64,000 nucleotides of DNA from Archivesica marissinica. Its lineage: Eukaryota > Mollusca > Bivalvia > Venerida > Vesicomyidae. Numbering within the stretch: the stretch's first letter is position 1; every line of letters starts with the position of its first letter. Position numbers and translations under genes: made by a program. Positions 47,343 to 58,892 of this stretch are shown here, in pieces. Below the pieces are notes generated by a model, which worked only from the letters and a program-made list of their open reading frames with translations, ran no database searches and had not been told where the DNA came from. The DNA is taken from contig CM026402.1 in assembly GCA_014843695.1 (NCBI GenBank), positions 19,386,396 to 19,450,395 on the forward strand. Reading direction: 5' to 3'.

Positions 47343-47461
47343 CATGATTGGTTGATTTTCTTGAGGCACGGGGAAATACATGTCATCTTCATCATCCGTC
47401 TCGGGTGGTGGTGGGCGTGGAGGATTTATATTAGATGGTAACGGGGGACGTGTCGGCCCAT
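47343..47461 (-). CDS. VCL: Vinculin proline-rich linker exon
   Basis: Acceptor TATTTACAG precedes 47461 and donor GTAATT follows 47343. The exon is 119 nt, phase 1 in and phase 0 out. It encodes GPTRPPLPSNINPPRPPPPE, then TDDEDDMYFPVPQENQPIM. In vertebrates the linker ends PPRPPPPEEKDEE..INQPMM just before the tail, and this exon has the same order: PPRPPPPE, an acidic stretch, then NQPIM. In the family the linker lets head and tail separate and binds SH3 proteins (vinexin, ponsin) and the VASP EVH1 domain. Confidence 0.94.
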
Positions 47462-47909
47462 CTGTAAATATACAGGACAACTGTTATAATAATCTGCGTG
47501 ATAAGTAAGCTGATATAAGCTAATGCACACATACATATAGTATTATATAGTTATACATATTACATAGATAATATATCAATATGCCTTACCTACAGATTAA
47601 ACCACAATATATGTACATTTTACTAGCAGATTCAGGGGGGTGGGTGTGCACCCAATGCATGCCTCCCTAGAACTCTCTATCATACAGTATTATTTAAAGA
47701 TCCAATAATTGACCTGTCAAAATCCTGTCATAAGCTGCGTTTCTATCCCCCTTGAAAATAATAAAAATGTGACTCTTTCATCTACATAATTATGTGTGTT
47801 ATGGAGATGCAAAATAATGAATAAGAAATGGTATGACGTCTGTAACTAGAAATACTGAACCCGCCCCTGAAATTAATTCCAAGATTACAACTAACATTAT
47901 TATTGCTTA

Positions 47910-48129
47910 TTAACCCTTTCAACACCACAGGCTTACAAAAAGTGTAGATCCAGATGAGCCGGCTCGTGACGAGCCGTCTCATCAGGATCTGCACTTTTTG
48001 CCAGTGATATGACTATTTTTAGACATAAATACCCATTTTGATAAATGAACTGATCCAAATGTGATTTTCTGATTCATTTATTGGTTTATGAATATCATGG
48101 ACCAGTCCATGTGAGTTACTTGGTGTTAA
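47910..48129 (+). mobile_element. MITE-1, right end lost
   Basis: Starts TTAACCCTTTCAACACCACA and has the core GAGCCGGCTCGTGACGAGCC, but stops at ACTTGGTGTTAAGG, without the last GAATGGGTTAA. ACCTCTAAATAG is deleted near the left end. Confidence 0.85.
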
Positions 48130-48299
48130 GGCCATTATAAACAAGTAAATATGACAGTAGGTGATGAATGCCCCTGAAGCTTATAGCCATAGCCGAAGAA
48201 GTTACAGCCCAGACTGGAAATATTCACTCTGACGGACGGACAGTGGGAAAATTATATGCCTCCATTAGGGGAATAAAAACGTTTGTGTTTGTCTCCAAT

Positions 48300-48577
48300 G
48301 GCTCATTCTAGAGGGCTATATGGGCGAAATAGTCACTCTAGGGATCCTGACTTCCCCCCCCACCCCCCTGGGGTCCCCACTTCTCTCTAAAAAAGAATGT
48401 TAAAAAATACCAAATTGTGTGCACTGTCCCATTTATAAAGAACTCATTCTATTCAAATAAATGTAATGGTCATACTGTGTATTTTAACCTTATTTTGTTG
48501 ATATTTATGAAATAACATTATTCATGGATGCGCGCTTCCTCACTTCTCCCAAACATTACGTTCTAGAATGCGCCCTG
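48300..48577 (+). mobile_element. Dispersed repeat E
   Basis: CATTCTAGAGGGCTATATGG at the left and CACTTCTCCCAAACATTACG, TTCTAGAATGCGCCCTG at the right. Aligns with 8503-8776. Confidence 0.65.
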
Positions 48578-49119
48578 TATAATACATCGGACATGAAAAC
48601 AACGAGGAAGACTTCTGAAATTGGAGCGTCTTCTGTATCTTGCACTATCCTCCAAAACATTAAATGGCTCACCTACTTCTGGAGGCGTTGCCTCAATTTA
48701 ACCACCAGGGGGCGATGATATATCGAACATATCAAACAACAAATCAAGGCTTTTCATTCAAATGTTTAAGGAGAAGCAAGCATGCAAAATATGCTTATTA
48801 TGAAGTAATATATGTGACGTGTCCAAAAACGTAAAGGTATATTATTTTATTGTATGTTTGAAATATTTCCTGCCTATGTCCAATGTGCCCCTTAATGGAT
48901 TTAGAGCCAGTAATACAGCTATGGTCATATATTAATTTTTCAGATTTGTGCAATGTATGAGCATTGATTCAGATATATGGGTACCCGGGTAGAACAACAG
49001 ACTTTCCACAAGTCACCTTGTGACCTTCCTCACGGGACAAAATCTGACCCTGGTTGGATTCCATCCCACAGAAATACTAGGTATGTTTGAAGGTCTTTTA
49101 AGGATTAAAGTCGCACGCA
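48578..49119. other. Vinculin intron, no recognised feature
   Basis: No exon with matching phase and splice sites, no named repeat. Confidence 0.45.
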
Positions 49120-49290
49120 CAGCTTAGGTCACATGGGGACTCCAGCTATTATTTGTGGAGGAAGACCCCGGTGCCCCTCCAAGTAGTATTTCAGGCACGA
49201 ATTGGCAACCGGGTAGAACCACCAACCTTCTACAAACCACCTCGATAGCTTCCTCAAATGAAAGAATTCCAACACCTACAGTGGGATGCG
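49120..49290 (-). mobile_element. SINE-D body, interrupted by the 31-bp array
   Basis: Plus-strand landmarks GGACTCCAGCTATTATTTGT, GAAGACCCCGGTGCCCCTCC, CCGGGTAGAACCACCAACCT and GTGGGATGCGAACC (reverse of box B). The tRNA-like head continues only after the array, at 51392-51428. Confidence 0.75.
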
Positions 49291-51392
49291 AACCTATAGG
49301 ATTGAGGGCCACGTGATTTAGAACCGATAGGATTGAGGGCCACGTGATTTAGAACCGATAGGATTGAGGGCCACGTGATTTAGAAAGGTTAGGATTGAGG
49401 GGCAATTGATTTAGAACCGATAGGATTGAGGGGCAATTGATTTAGAACTGATAGGATTGAGGGGCAATTGATTTAGAACCAATAGGATTGAGGGCCACGT
49501 GATTTAGAACCGATAGGATTGAGGGGCAAGTGATTTAAAACCTATAGGATTGAGGGTCAAGTGATTTAGAACCTATAGAATTGAGGGGCAAGTGATTTAG
49601 AACCTATAGGATTGAGGGGCAAGTGATTTAGAACCTATAGGATTGAGGGGCAAGTGAATAGAACCTATAGGATTGAGGGTCAAGTGATTTAGAACCTATA
49701 GGATTGAGGGGCAAGTGATTTAGAACCGATAGGATTGAGGGGCAATTGATTTAGAACCGATAGGATTGAGGGGCAATTGATTTAGAACTGATAGGATTGA
49801 GGGGCAATTGATTTAGAACCAATAGGATTGAGGGCCACGTGATTTAGAACCGATAGGATTGAGGGGCAAGTGATTTAGAACCGATAGGATTGAGGGTCAA
49901 GTGATTTAGAACCTATAGAATTGAGGGGCAAGTGATTTAGAACCTATAGGATTGAGGGGCAAGTGATTTAGAACCTATAGGATTGAGGGGCAAGTGATTT
50001 AGAACCTATAGGATTGAGGGTCAAGTGATTTAGAACCTATAGGATTGAGGGGCAAGTGATTTAGAACCGATAGGATTGAGGGGCAAGTGATTTAGAACCG
50101 ATAGGATTGAGGGGCAAGTGATTTAGAACCTATAGGATTGAGGGGCAAGTGATTTAGAACCTATAGGATTGAGGGGCAAGTGATTTAGAACCTATAGGAT
50201 TGAGGGGCAAGTGATTTAGAACATATAGGATTGAGGGGCAAGTGATTTAGAACCTATGGGATTGAGGGGCAAGTGATTTAGAACCGATAGGATTGAGGGG
50301 CAAGTGATTTAGAACCTATAGGATTGAGGGGCAAGTGATTTAGAACTGATAGGATTGAGGGGCAAGTGATTTAGAACCAATAGGATTGAGGGGCAAGTGA
50401 TTTAGAACTGATAGGATTGAGTGGCAAGTGATTTAGAACCGATAGGATTGAGGGGCAAGTGATTTAGAACCTATAGGATTGAGGGGCAAGTGATTTAGAA
50501 CCGATAGGATTGAGGGGCAAGTGATTTAGAACCTATAGGATTGAGGGGCAAGTGATTTAGAACCGATAGGATGAGGGGCAAGTGATTTAGAACCGATAGG
50601 ATTGAGGGGCAAGTGATTTAGAACCAATAGGATTGAGGGGCAAGTGATTTAGAACCTATAGGATTGAGGGGCAAGTGATTTAGAACATATAGGATTGAGG
50701 GGCAAGTGATTTAGAACCTATAGGATTGAGGGGCAGTGATTTAGAACCGATAGGATTGAGGGGCAAGTGATTTAGAACCAATAGGATTGAGGGGCAAGTG
50801 ATTTAGAACCTATAGGATTGAGGGCAAGTGATTTAGAACCAATAGGATTGAGGGGCAAGTGATTTAGAACTGATAGGATTGAGGGGCAAGTGATTTAGAA
50901 CCTATAGGATTGAGGGGTAAGTGATTTAGAACCTATAGGATTGAGGGGCAAGTGATTTAGAACCGATAGGATTGAGGGGCAAGTGATTTAGAACCGATAG
51001 GATTGAGGGGCAAGTGATTTAGAACCGATAGGATTGAGGGGTAAGTGATTTAGAACCGATAGGATTGAGGGGCAAGTGATTTAGAACCTATAGGATTGAG
51101 GGGCAAGTGATTTAGAACCGATAGGATTGAGGGGCAAGTGATTTAGAACCTATAGGATTGAGGGGCAAGTGATTTAGAACCGATAGGATTGAGGGGCAAC
51201 TGATTTAGAACTGATAGGATTGAGGGGCAAGTGATTTAGAACCTATAGGATTGAGGGGCAAGTGATTTAGAACCGATAGGATTGAGGGGCAACTGATTTA
51301 GAACTGATAGGATTGAGGGGCAAGTAATTTAGAACTGATAGGATTGAGGGGCAAGTGATTTAGAACTGATAGGATTGAGGGGCAACTGATTT
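49286..51392 (-). repeat. 31-bp minisatellite inside a SINE-D head
   Basis: About 68 units of AACCTATAGGATTGAGGGGC + AAGTGATTTAG, with variants at the CTA/CGA/TGA/CAA position. It lies between the box B side (GGGATGCGAACC) and the box A side (AGTTAACGACCGTAACCACT) of one SINE-D head. The corresponding single segment in the copy near 9000 reads AACCTACAGCGGTGACAGAC + AAGTGATACGA. Confidence 0.95.
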
Positions 51393-51428
51393 AGAAGTTA
51401 AAGTTAACGACCGTAACCACTCGGCCAC
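51392..51428 (-). mobile_element. SINE-D head, box A side
   Basis: On the minus strand GTGGCCGAGTGGTTACGGTC reads as a tRNA-Ser/Leu-like head with box A TGGCCGAGTGG. It completes the element begun at 49120. Confidence 0.8.
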
Positions 51429-51490
51429 CAGTAACATACAAATGATTGGTAGTCTATGACATGTCACATATATAGCTTCACATTACACAG

Positions 51491-51686
51491 TTAACCCGTA
51501 ACCTGCCAATCACGACTAAAGTCGCTTTTGCAAACAGCCTAGAGCCAGATCAGACGGCACAGAATGATCAGGCTCTATGCCGTTTGCTATTTGACGAGTG
51601 GAGCTAAAGCACTTGTCTGAATAGCAAACAACATAGATCCTGATGTTTGCACATTCCGTCCAATGTATTCAGCAGGTTAAGGGCTA
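51491..51686. mobile_element. MITE-2 relative
   Basis: Left end TTAACCCGTAACCTGC, right end GCAGGTTAAGGGCTAA, imperfect inverted repeats. Core AGAGCCAGATCAGACGGC and CAACATAGATCCTGATG match the MITE-2 type. Confidence 0.65.
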
Positions 51687-51706
51687 AGATACTAAATGCA
51701 TTCTGT

Positions 51707-51947
51707 TTAACCCTTTCAACACCACAGACCTCTACATAGGCTTACAAAAAGTGTAGATCCAGATGAGCCGGCTCGTGACGAGCCGTCTCATCAGGATCTG
51801 CACTTTTTGCCAGTGAAATGACTATTTTTAGACATAATTACCCATTTTGATAAATGAACTTGTCCAAATGTGATTTTCTGATTCATTTATTGGTTTATGA
51901 ATATCACGGACCAGTCCATGTGAGTTACTTGGTGTTGAATGGGTTAA
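51707..51947 (+). mobile_element. MITE-1, complete
   Basis: TTAACCCTTTCAACACCACA to TTGGTGTTGAATGGGTTAA with intact TTAA ends and the hairpin core GAGCCGGCTCGTGACGAGCC. It lies 21 bp from the MITE-2 relative. Confidence 0.92.
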
Positions 51948-52161
51948 TGTTCTGGATGCTGTGTTATGCTGGTAAGATATGCTGGAATATCTATATAACT
52001 ACAAGTTCCATGCAGAAATCCTGTGCGTCGTGTTATACAATACAGTACCCAGAAAAATGAAGCATACAAATGTCCAGTCCAGAACAATCATTGGCATTTA
52101 CAATATCAGTGACCTGTTTTCTAGTTAATTACAGACTTATTATTATCATACTCAATAACGG

Positions 52162-52232
52162 CACCAGCGGGCGTGAACTCCGGTCCTTTCGCTCGTGAAG
52201 CCAACGCGCTACCGTTGCGCTATCACGACTTC
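52162..52232 (-). mobile_element. SINE-A head fragment
   Basis: Reverse of the SINE-A head: ACTCCGGTCCTTTCGCTCGT (box B side) and GTTGCGCTATCACGACTTCC (start of the element). Body and tail are absent. Confidence 0.85.
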
Positions 52233-53329
52233 CATATGATACTTATTTTTGGTGGGTAGTGTATAAAATAATTAAAATCTAAATTGAAACTTATTGTTAT
52301 ATAATGCAGTGCTCCAGCTAGGACAAAATGGAAGGTGGCACAGCCTGCCCTGTCGCCCTTGTTAACACAAAAACATGTATCTTTTTGCTGTCAATTAATA
52401 TGTGCCAACACTGCATAATATTGCTTTAGCTATACAGTCAAACCTGTCTTAAGCAGCCAGCCAAGGGAGTCGGGAAAAGTGGCTGCTTAGCACAGGTGGC
52501 TGCTTAATAGAGGTCAAATCTAAAATAAAACTACCAATTGGGAATATGTAAACTGGCTGCTTAATACAGGTTGGCTGCTTAATGGAGGTGACCACTAACA
52601 CAGGTTTGACTGTATACAACATGTACAATATAATTTCTTTACATTTTGAAACATTCCCTGCCCATTGTGAAGTCCCACTTGGAGCAATGCGAAAGTACAG
52701 GGGTTATCTGTTTATCTATCCACATAGATTTCCTGGACATGCTTGAAAACAAACTACAAGTCTTAACTGCATGAATAAATAACACACAACAACATTCATA
52801 AAGTAACAAGAACTGTGGGGGAGTGGTTGCAATGACTGGCAGCATCTCCAGTGGATACAGGAGTTGGTCGAACTCTGGTGAGAATAAATCACCGGTTTTA
52901 AGGCAACAAAGTAAAGGCAGTTATTTCCATTGGGTGTTATTGGGGGTGGGGCACGGATGCAGATACAATGTAACCCTACAACTCTAGCTCAAATGAAGTT
53001 CATTTGTCCAACCTTATGCTCGAAACTTACGGTAATGCATGATCAATCAAATCCACAACTTAATACATGACCAATCAGGAACTCACAACTAACTTCAGCC
53101 TGCCCCACCTACGGTACTCGCGCATCACAGCCAATTTAGAAAATAACAAATATTGCAAACATTGACTTCCAAATATGCAAACAACATAACAACAGTCTGC
53201 ATTACAGCACAGCCTATTAGGAAAACAACACCATTTGAGATGCTTACATCAATGAGAGACAAATTTTACTCAGATTTTGATCTAGACTGGTTATAAAATA
53301 TAATCTGCATGTAATTGGGACATCAACAG
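52233..53329. other. Vinculin intron apart from the Tc1-like MITE
   Basis: Nothing recognised other than the MITE at 52435-52612. Open frames are short and unsupported. Confidence 0.45.
52435..52612. mobile_element. Tc1/mariner-like MITE with TA flanks
   Basis: CAGTCAAACCTGT to ACAGGTTTGACTG with TA at both sides. Same family and length as 1170-1347; the internal order of GGCTGCTTAA motifs is reversed relative to that copy. Confidence 0.78.
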
Positions 53330-53618
53330 ATGGATCTGTAGTCCAGTGGTAACATGCTGGACTGGTAATCCAGGGAACACAGGTTTGATCCCCTGTCTGA
53401 CCCTAATAAAATTAACAGTCTTTCAGATGGGACATTAAACCTAGGTCTCATGTCGGTGCTGTACACCGTGCACGTAAAAGAACCAGAGGAGACTCTGAAA
53501 TGGGTCTCTGTCTGTATCATTGCACTATCCTCCAAACATCTAAAATGACTAATCTGTTCAGGAGGCGTTGCTCATATGGGCAACCGGTAGCGACGATAAA
53601 TAAACGTAAAACACACAC
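53330..53618 (+). mobile_element. SINE-B, near full length
   Basis: Head GATCTGTAGTCCAGTGGTAA (box A), GGACTGGTAATCCAGGGAAC, box B region ACAGGTTTGATCCCC, body CAGTCTTTCAGATGGGACAT and GTGCACGTAAAAGAACCAGA, tail CCGGTAGCGACGATAAATAA. A tRNA-like promoter with one substitution in box B. Confidence 0.9.
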
Positions 53619-54281
53619 ATTGGGACATGAACAATTAGGTAAAGCAGTGAGGCAGGAAGGCTCTCAGACATTGAATCATTACTATCTATTGAGTGTGATT
53701 CATATCTTTATACGTAAAGACTCCAACAAGTTCCCCTGGATTTGATTTACTCAAAAACAAACTGTTTTAGTGATATTATAGACATAACGGTCAGTAATGG
53801 GTAGGAGTTCTCCTACAACCACAGAGTCCATCGAATATATTTACAAGATGGCACGTTTCCATACAGTCACTATGTAACCGACACAAGCCACAGTAAGGCA
53901 AGGTTACTTTGAAACCCCACACAATGAATGGTCTTGTAGAGCGAAAGCAGGTATAAAAGAACTGTTAATGTGCTGTCGGTCATGAAACTGTACTTGTTTA
54001 AATTGCTGTCGATTTCCATTTACTGCTATAATGTGTAGCATTGCTTTCAAATATCCAAAAATCATCTATGTTTACTGATCCAAATCCGGATCACTTCAGC
54101 GATATTAATAATTTAAGTGAAAATCTAAAATATGATAATATAACACAGTCATCTACATATAAATGATAATTACGGTCAGACATAGAATTATTGAGCTGAA
54201 ATTGCAGTGTTACACAGTATAAAACTGATCATTCCAAAACACATCCAGTCAGGCAATGACCTTGACCTTGATTATATACAC

Positions 54282-54371
54282 TGTACGCTGGAGGCGGGGG
54301 AATCGGGGGTGCCACAGGAGACGGGGGCACTGGCCTGTGGGAAGCGCTTTGTTGTTCTTTCTTCATGGCAG
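54282..54371 (-). CDS. VCL: Candidate vinculin linker exon (proline-rich)
   Basis: Acceptor CACGTTACAG precedes 54371 and a GTGTAT donor follows 54282. The exon is 90 nt, phase 1 in and 1 out. It encodes AMKKEQQSASHRPVPPSPVA then PPIPPPPAY. The PPIPPPP run is the kind of sequence bound by EVH1 and SH3 domains and fits the vinculin linker. Phase 1 on both sides matches exon 63348-63524 upstream and 47343-47461 downstream. A better-looking donor one codon later (AGT, then GTATAT) would break the phase. Being a multiple of three, it may be a skippable cassette exon. Confidence 0.65.
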
Positions 54372-54482
54372 CTGTAACGTGACAAATATAACATGAACAT
54401 TTTACATACACTCTAATAACGACACAAGTAGCACCTGCAGGTAAATCTCTCAACTACTTTCCATTTATAAGTATTGTTTGTT

Positions 54483-54834
54483 CGGGTTTTACGCCAGCAT
54501 CAGCACCATTATGGGCTATATCGCAGGTGGACAGATTACCTAACAACACCTTTCCTGGGCAGGCTCTAGCGGTTAACCCTTTCAACACCACAGACCTCTA
54601 AATAGGCTTACAAAAAGTGTAGATCCAGATGAGCCGGCTCATGACGAGCCATCTCATCAGGATCTGCACTTTTTGCCAGTGATATGACTATTTTTAGACA
54701 TAATTACCCATTTTGATAAATGAACTTGTCCAAATGTGATTTTCTGATTCATTTATTGGTTTATGAATATCATGGACGAGTCCATGTGAGTTACTTGGTG
54801 TTGAATGGGTTAACCAGTACTTGGTGCACCATGT
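54483..54834 (-). mobile_element. SINE-C fragment split by a MITE-1 insertion
   Basis: SINE-C sequence runs 54483-54572 (TCGGGTTTTACGCCAGCATC to GGCTCTAGCGG), is interrupted at TTAA by MITE-1, and resumes at 54814 with CCAGTACTTGGTGCACCA. Uninterrupted SINE-C copies read GCGGTTAACCAGTACTTGG at 58853 and CAGTTAACCAGTACTTGGG at 30182. Confidence 0.9.
54573..54813 (+). mobile_element. MITE-1 inserted in a SINE-C
   Basis: Complete element with TTAA at 54573-54576 and 54810-54813. Since the undisturbed SINE has a single TTAA at this point, the insertion duplicated TTAA exactly, as piggyBac transposases do. Core here is GAGCCGGCTCATGACGAGCC. Confidence 0.95.
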
Positions 54835-55085
54835 AGCGTCTTATTTTTTCATAGTCTTCATATGAAGTTATATACATGTACTGTTTAGTATAGCTTATAA
54901 ACATGTACCTATTCTGGCACCAAGCTCAAACATCTACAATCAAATCTCTCTTACAGGAATAACTACAACAGGTGGGTGCTGGTGCTGACATAGTTTATCC
55001 CGGTGACAGGTTTCTTCATTATATTTAAAATGCATGTCACATACAAGAGAGTATTAGCTTAAAGTATTGACATTACAAACAAGAC

Positions 55086-55185
55086 TTACATGTAACAATC
55101 ACTTCCAGACTTACAGGTAACAATCATTTCCAGACTTACAGGTAACAATCATTTCCAGACTTACATGTAACACTCATTTCTATAA
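55086..55185. repeat. 25-bp tandem repeat, about 4 copies
   Basis: Units of CCAGACTTACAGGTAACAAT + CATTT. Confidence 0.9.
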
Positions 55186-55946
55186 TTATCCTACAGTTCA
55201 GAATATGCGATTATTTATCTCTAGTTCTAACAAACAGTGAAGTATGCTATGTAATTGTATTTCTAGAAAGTAAGCAACTAAATTCTTTATTTCTATTGTT
55301 AAGATTGCATGTCGTGTATAATATCACTAAAACATCTGATCAGAAATGTCCAATATACCGTGCACCAATCACGAACCACACCGACCGCTTGTAATAATTA
55401 GTAACATCAATATGCATGATCATGTACAACTTCTACTGAACCAAGGCATTCAAAAAGGCAAAAGAATATCTCAAAGACATATCTTAATTCTTGGGAGCAT
55501 ACAAAGATAAGGGTATGGGGGGGGGAGACAGAATGGTTGACAGATGGAGATGGTGACATAATGGTAGATGGCTAACATTATTCTCAAGAAGCAGAGGCGA
55601 GTGACATGATTTTCAATGGGTGATGTGAGATTTGAAGAGTGGCAGAAAAATATCGTTGCAAAACCATACCCTACTATTTCATTTAACAAAATGGGTAATT
55701 TTGTCCTCACTTCATCCAAAAGTAATAATGCTGAATATATCTGAAATATATTTAGTTTTATCTGACAAGCATGCTTAGGTCAGATTTGATAGGTTTCTAC
55801 AGGAACGTAGAAGCTTAGGAGTTTTTGTTATATAACGGTTTAAGGTCTGTTAAAAAAAGAACTGGCTCAAGGCACTAACCTAACCACGATTATCTGGTTC
55901 AGGGTGACAATCCTAATATGGCCCCAAAATTCAGAACCGGTAACTC
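55186..55946. other. Vinculin intron, no recognised feature
   Basis: No exon, RNA gene or named repeat supported. Confidence 0.45.
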
Positions 55947-56186
55947 TTAACCCATTCCTTCATAGAAGCACCTCTTGAAGCCATTACCAATACGACATAC
56001 ATTGACAATGTAGTAGCCAAACCAATGTTCATAATTAAGGCCAGAATCTCATGTAGTCCCAGTAATATCTCTGGAGGTGGGATAGATATGGCGACTACTT
56101 ATCCACTGCATGATAGCTAAATGGCTGTCGTTTGTATGGAGATATAATAGTATATTAACCTAAATCTCTATGAAGGAAAGGGTTAA
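55947..56186. mobile_element. MITE-3 (TTAA-flanked)
   Basis: TTAACCCATTCCTTCATAGA at the left and TCTATGAAGGAAAGGGTTAA at the right are inverted repeats with one mismatch, bounded by TTAA. The interior differs from MITE-1 and MITE-2. Confidence 0.82.
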
Positions 56187-56739
56187 AACATACTTCTTAA
56201 GCAATCCAATGGCTGAAACAACGCATGAACTGAACAAAAATCAACATAAACAATGGAATGTTTAACAATGAAACAAATAAATTGGAATGTGAAATGAAAC
56301 ATGATATGTTTGGAAAGAAGAACTAAAGATACCTAATCGAGTGAACATAAATCTGAAAAGAAAATGAAATGATGAGATAAGATGGATGCAATCAGTGGAC
56401 CCGGGAATGTCTGATACAGTCTATGCAACGAAGCACATATAATCAAGCATGTAAACATATGGGAACCGGTTGTATGAAACTATCAAAACTACGAAAATGT
56501 GAAAATCAGCAGTTAACGTTATGGTCTAGCGGGCGTCTATTTTAGCCAATCATATTGAAGGATAAAACCGGCTTACAATATGTTAATAACACAGTTATGA
56601 TAGTTTCATGAGGGCCAGTCCTAGTGGTATAACCCGCTTTTCGTAGCATGCATCTATAATTAGAATATATGGCATTTTGTAATATTGGCCGAGTGCAGCA
56701 ATCTGCCAAAATGAGAGTCTGGTGTAAGATTGGTTTAAA

Positions 56740-56803
56740 ATTTATCTATTTCACAACGATTGCGAAACAAGCTTTAACAACTTATATTATTCACTCTCAT
56801 TGG
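56740..56803 (-). mobile_element. SINE-A tail fragment
   Basis: CGATTGCGAAACAAGCTTTA and AACTTATATTATTCACTCTC match the reversed SINE-A tail with substitutions. Confidence 0.6.
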
Positions 56804-56814
56804 CGCGGATGAAA

Positions 56815-56985
56815 GCGCTTACATGGTCATTCGTGTGGGAGGAAACCAGAGTACCCTGAGAAAACCCACTTGTCCGATCTGGCGACAACAGTACCATCTC
56901 ACATACTTCCCGGTCCGAGGATCGTACACGGGTTGCATTGGTGAGAAGCGAGCGAGCTAACCACTGCGCTAATCGGACAGCCTAT
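56815..56985 (-). mobile_element. SINE-F (tRNA-derived)
   Basis: On the minus strand the head reads GGCTGTCCGATTAGCGCAGT then GGTTAGC (box A), followed by a box B-like ACGATCCTCGG. The body has GGTTTTCTCAGGGTACTCTG and GGTTTCCTCCCAC, a motif I recall as widespread in animal SINEs. A single copy is seen here. Confidence 0.65.
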
Positions 56986-57385
56986 TAAGATGCAAAATTA
57001 AAGGGGTTATTATCCGTGGCACAAGAATTGTAATCACCAGATCTGCGGGCATATGAATGGAGAGTTCAAGTCTTCCTACGACAAAATTAGACATGCTGTC
57101 AGGAAGCATCCAAGTACGGAGGTATGTCTTACATAACAGAAACAAAAGATAAATAATCATACTTGCGAGGTATAAATAAAACGTATAGTGCTTTAAGGGC
57201 ATGTTAATATTCTGGTGGAGTTAATACTGGAGCGTTCTCAAAACTTTAAACGAGATATAGCAAAGACCAAGAAATTAAAATTGCTTTGTTATTATAAGGC
57301 ACACATCATTTATAATCACGGCTCACACATGACAAAGAAATGGCTGGGGATAGTAGGACTAAAGTGCCCAGATTTCAATCCCCTA
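56986..57385. other. Vinculin intron, no recognised feature
   Basis: Nothing supported between the SINE and the next array. Confidence 0.4.
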
Positions 57386-57930
57386 CCCCCTCACCCCCAG
57401 CTGTCCTTGTAATGCCAAGATATAAATATTCTTATACCCTACCCCCTCACCCCTCACTGTCCTTGTAATGCCAAGATATAAATATTCTTATCCACTACCC
57501 CATCACCCCGAGCTGTCCTTGTAATGCCAAGATATAAATATTCTTATCTACTACCCCCTCACCCCCAGACGTCCTTGTAATGCCAAGATATAAATATTCT
57601 TATCCACTACCCCCTCACCCCCGGCTGTCCTTGTAATGCCAAGATATAAATATTCTTATCCACTACCCCCTCACCCCCAGAGCTGTCCTTGTAATGCCAA
57701 GATATAAATATTCTTATCCACTAACCCCTCACCCCGAGTTGTCCTTGTAATGCCATGATATAATTATTCTTATCCACTACCCCCTCACCCCGAGCTGTCC
57801 TTTTAATGCCAAGATATAAATATTCTTATCCACTACCCCCTCACCCCGAGCTGTCCTTGTAATGCCAAGATATAATTATTCTTATCCACTACCCCCTCAC
57901 CCCGAGCTGTCCTTGTAATGCCAAGATGTA
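57386..57930. repeat. 56- to 59-bp minisatellite, about 9.5 copies
   Basis: Units of CTGTCCTTGTAATGCCAAGA + TATAAATATTCTTATCCACT + ACCCCCTCACCCCGAG, with small length changes in the C-rich part. It ends about 30 bp before the SINE-B at 57957. Confidence 0.95.
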
Positions 57931-57956
57931 AATATTCTTTGCACTTAAAGTAACCC

Positions 57957-58238
57957 CAGATCTGTAGTCCAGTGGTAACACACTGGACTGGTAATCCAGG
58001 GATCGCAGGTTCGATCCCCAATAAGACCCTAATAAAATTAACAGTCTTTCAGATGGGACTTTAAACCATGGTCTCGTGTCGGTGCTGTACACCGTGCACG
58101 TAAAAGAACTAGAGGAGATTCTGGAATGGGTCTCTGTCTGTATCATTGCACTATCCTCCAAAAATCTAAAATGACTAATCTCTTCAGGAGGCGTCGCTCA
58201 TATGGGCAACCGGTAGCGACGATAAATAAACGTAACAC
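57957..58238 (+). mobile_element. SINE-B, full length
   Basis: Head ATCTGTAGTCCAGTGGTAAC (box A) and CGCAGGTTCGATCCCC (intact box B), body CAGTCTTTCAGATGGGACTT, GTGCACGTAAAAGAACTAGA, AGGAGGCGTCGCTCATATGG and tail GCGACGATAAATAAACGTAA. The best-preserved copy in the window. Confidence 0.93.
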
Positions 58239-58762
58239 ACAAAGTAACCAGTAGACTACAGATAGCTGTAGAGTTTACCTGGAGGGGGATAGGAACTTTT
58301 ACTAGGTCTAATACAAGCAGTGTCCCCACAGGGTAGGATTACCACCTGATCTCAGCCCTTTTGCTGATCCATGTGGAGCCATGGTTATCTCTGACTGGTG
58401 CAAATCTACTATCAAGCTATACTGTTATAAAGCATGTAATAATTGTGTACGACTAAGTTATCTAATGTTTCCACTCAGATATATAATTCAGTTAGTATGT
58501 GGACACATGATACATATATATATATACTGTTGTCTCGGCTTTATGTACCTTCGTGAGCTAGGGACTGGGCCATTTGAGCGGAGCCTGGCCCACCATCAGC
58601 AAACTGATCTGGAACTACAGCGATATATAAGTATATAAGAACCAATCTCTAGCTAATAGATATCTTGCCATCAAATATATCACACAATAAGGACATATTA
58701 AATTAATTGCTAGTGTTTTCATCTCAATTTCATGCAGCTCACTCAATTTCGTTGAGCATTTG

Positions 58763-58892
58763 TTCGGATTTTACGCCTTCATCAGCACCATTTTGGGCTA
58801 TATCGACGGCTGGCAGTTTACCTAACAACTCCTTTCCTGGGCAGGCTCCAGCGGTTAACCAGTACTTGGTGCACCAACCTCCGTAAGAAACA
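58763..58892 (-). mobile_element. SINE-C, 3' part
   Basis: TCGGATTTTACGCCTTCATC through GCGGTTAACCAGTACTTGGT to CAACCTCCGTAAGAAAC. The tRNA-like head is absent. It provides the empty site for the MITE-1 insertion at 54573. Confidence 0.88.

Noticed and set aside
57957..58040. tRNA gene
   Set aside because: Box A and box B are present, but the sequence does not fold into a full cloverleaf and is joined to a conserved SINE body present several times in the window. The same applies to SINE-A, C, D and F heads.
58265..58350. Exon candidate on the vinculin strand ending SKSSYPPP before GTAAAC
   Set aside because: The donor is good and the end resembles a proline-rich linker, but no upstream acceptor gives the phase-1 entry needed to join the neighbouring exons; a TGA blocks the frame just upstream.
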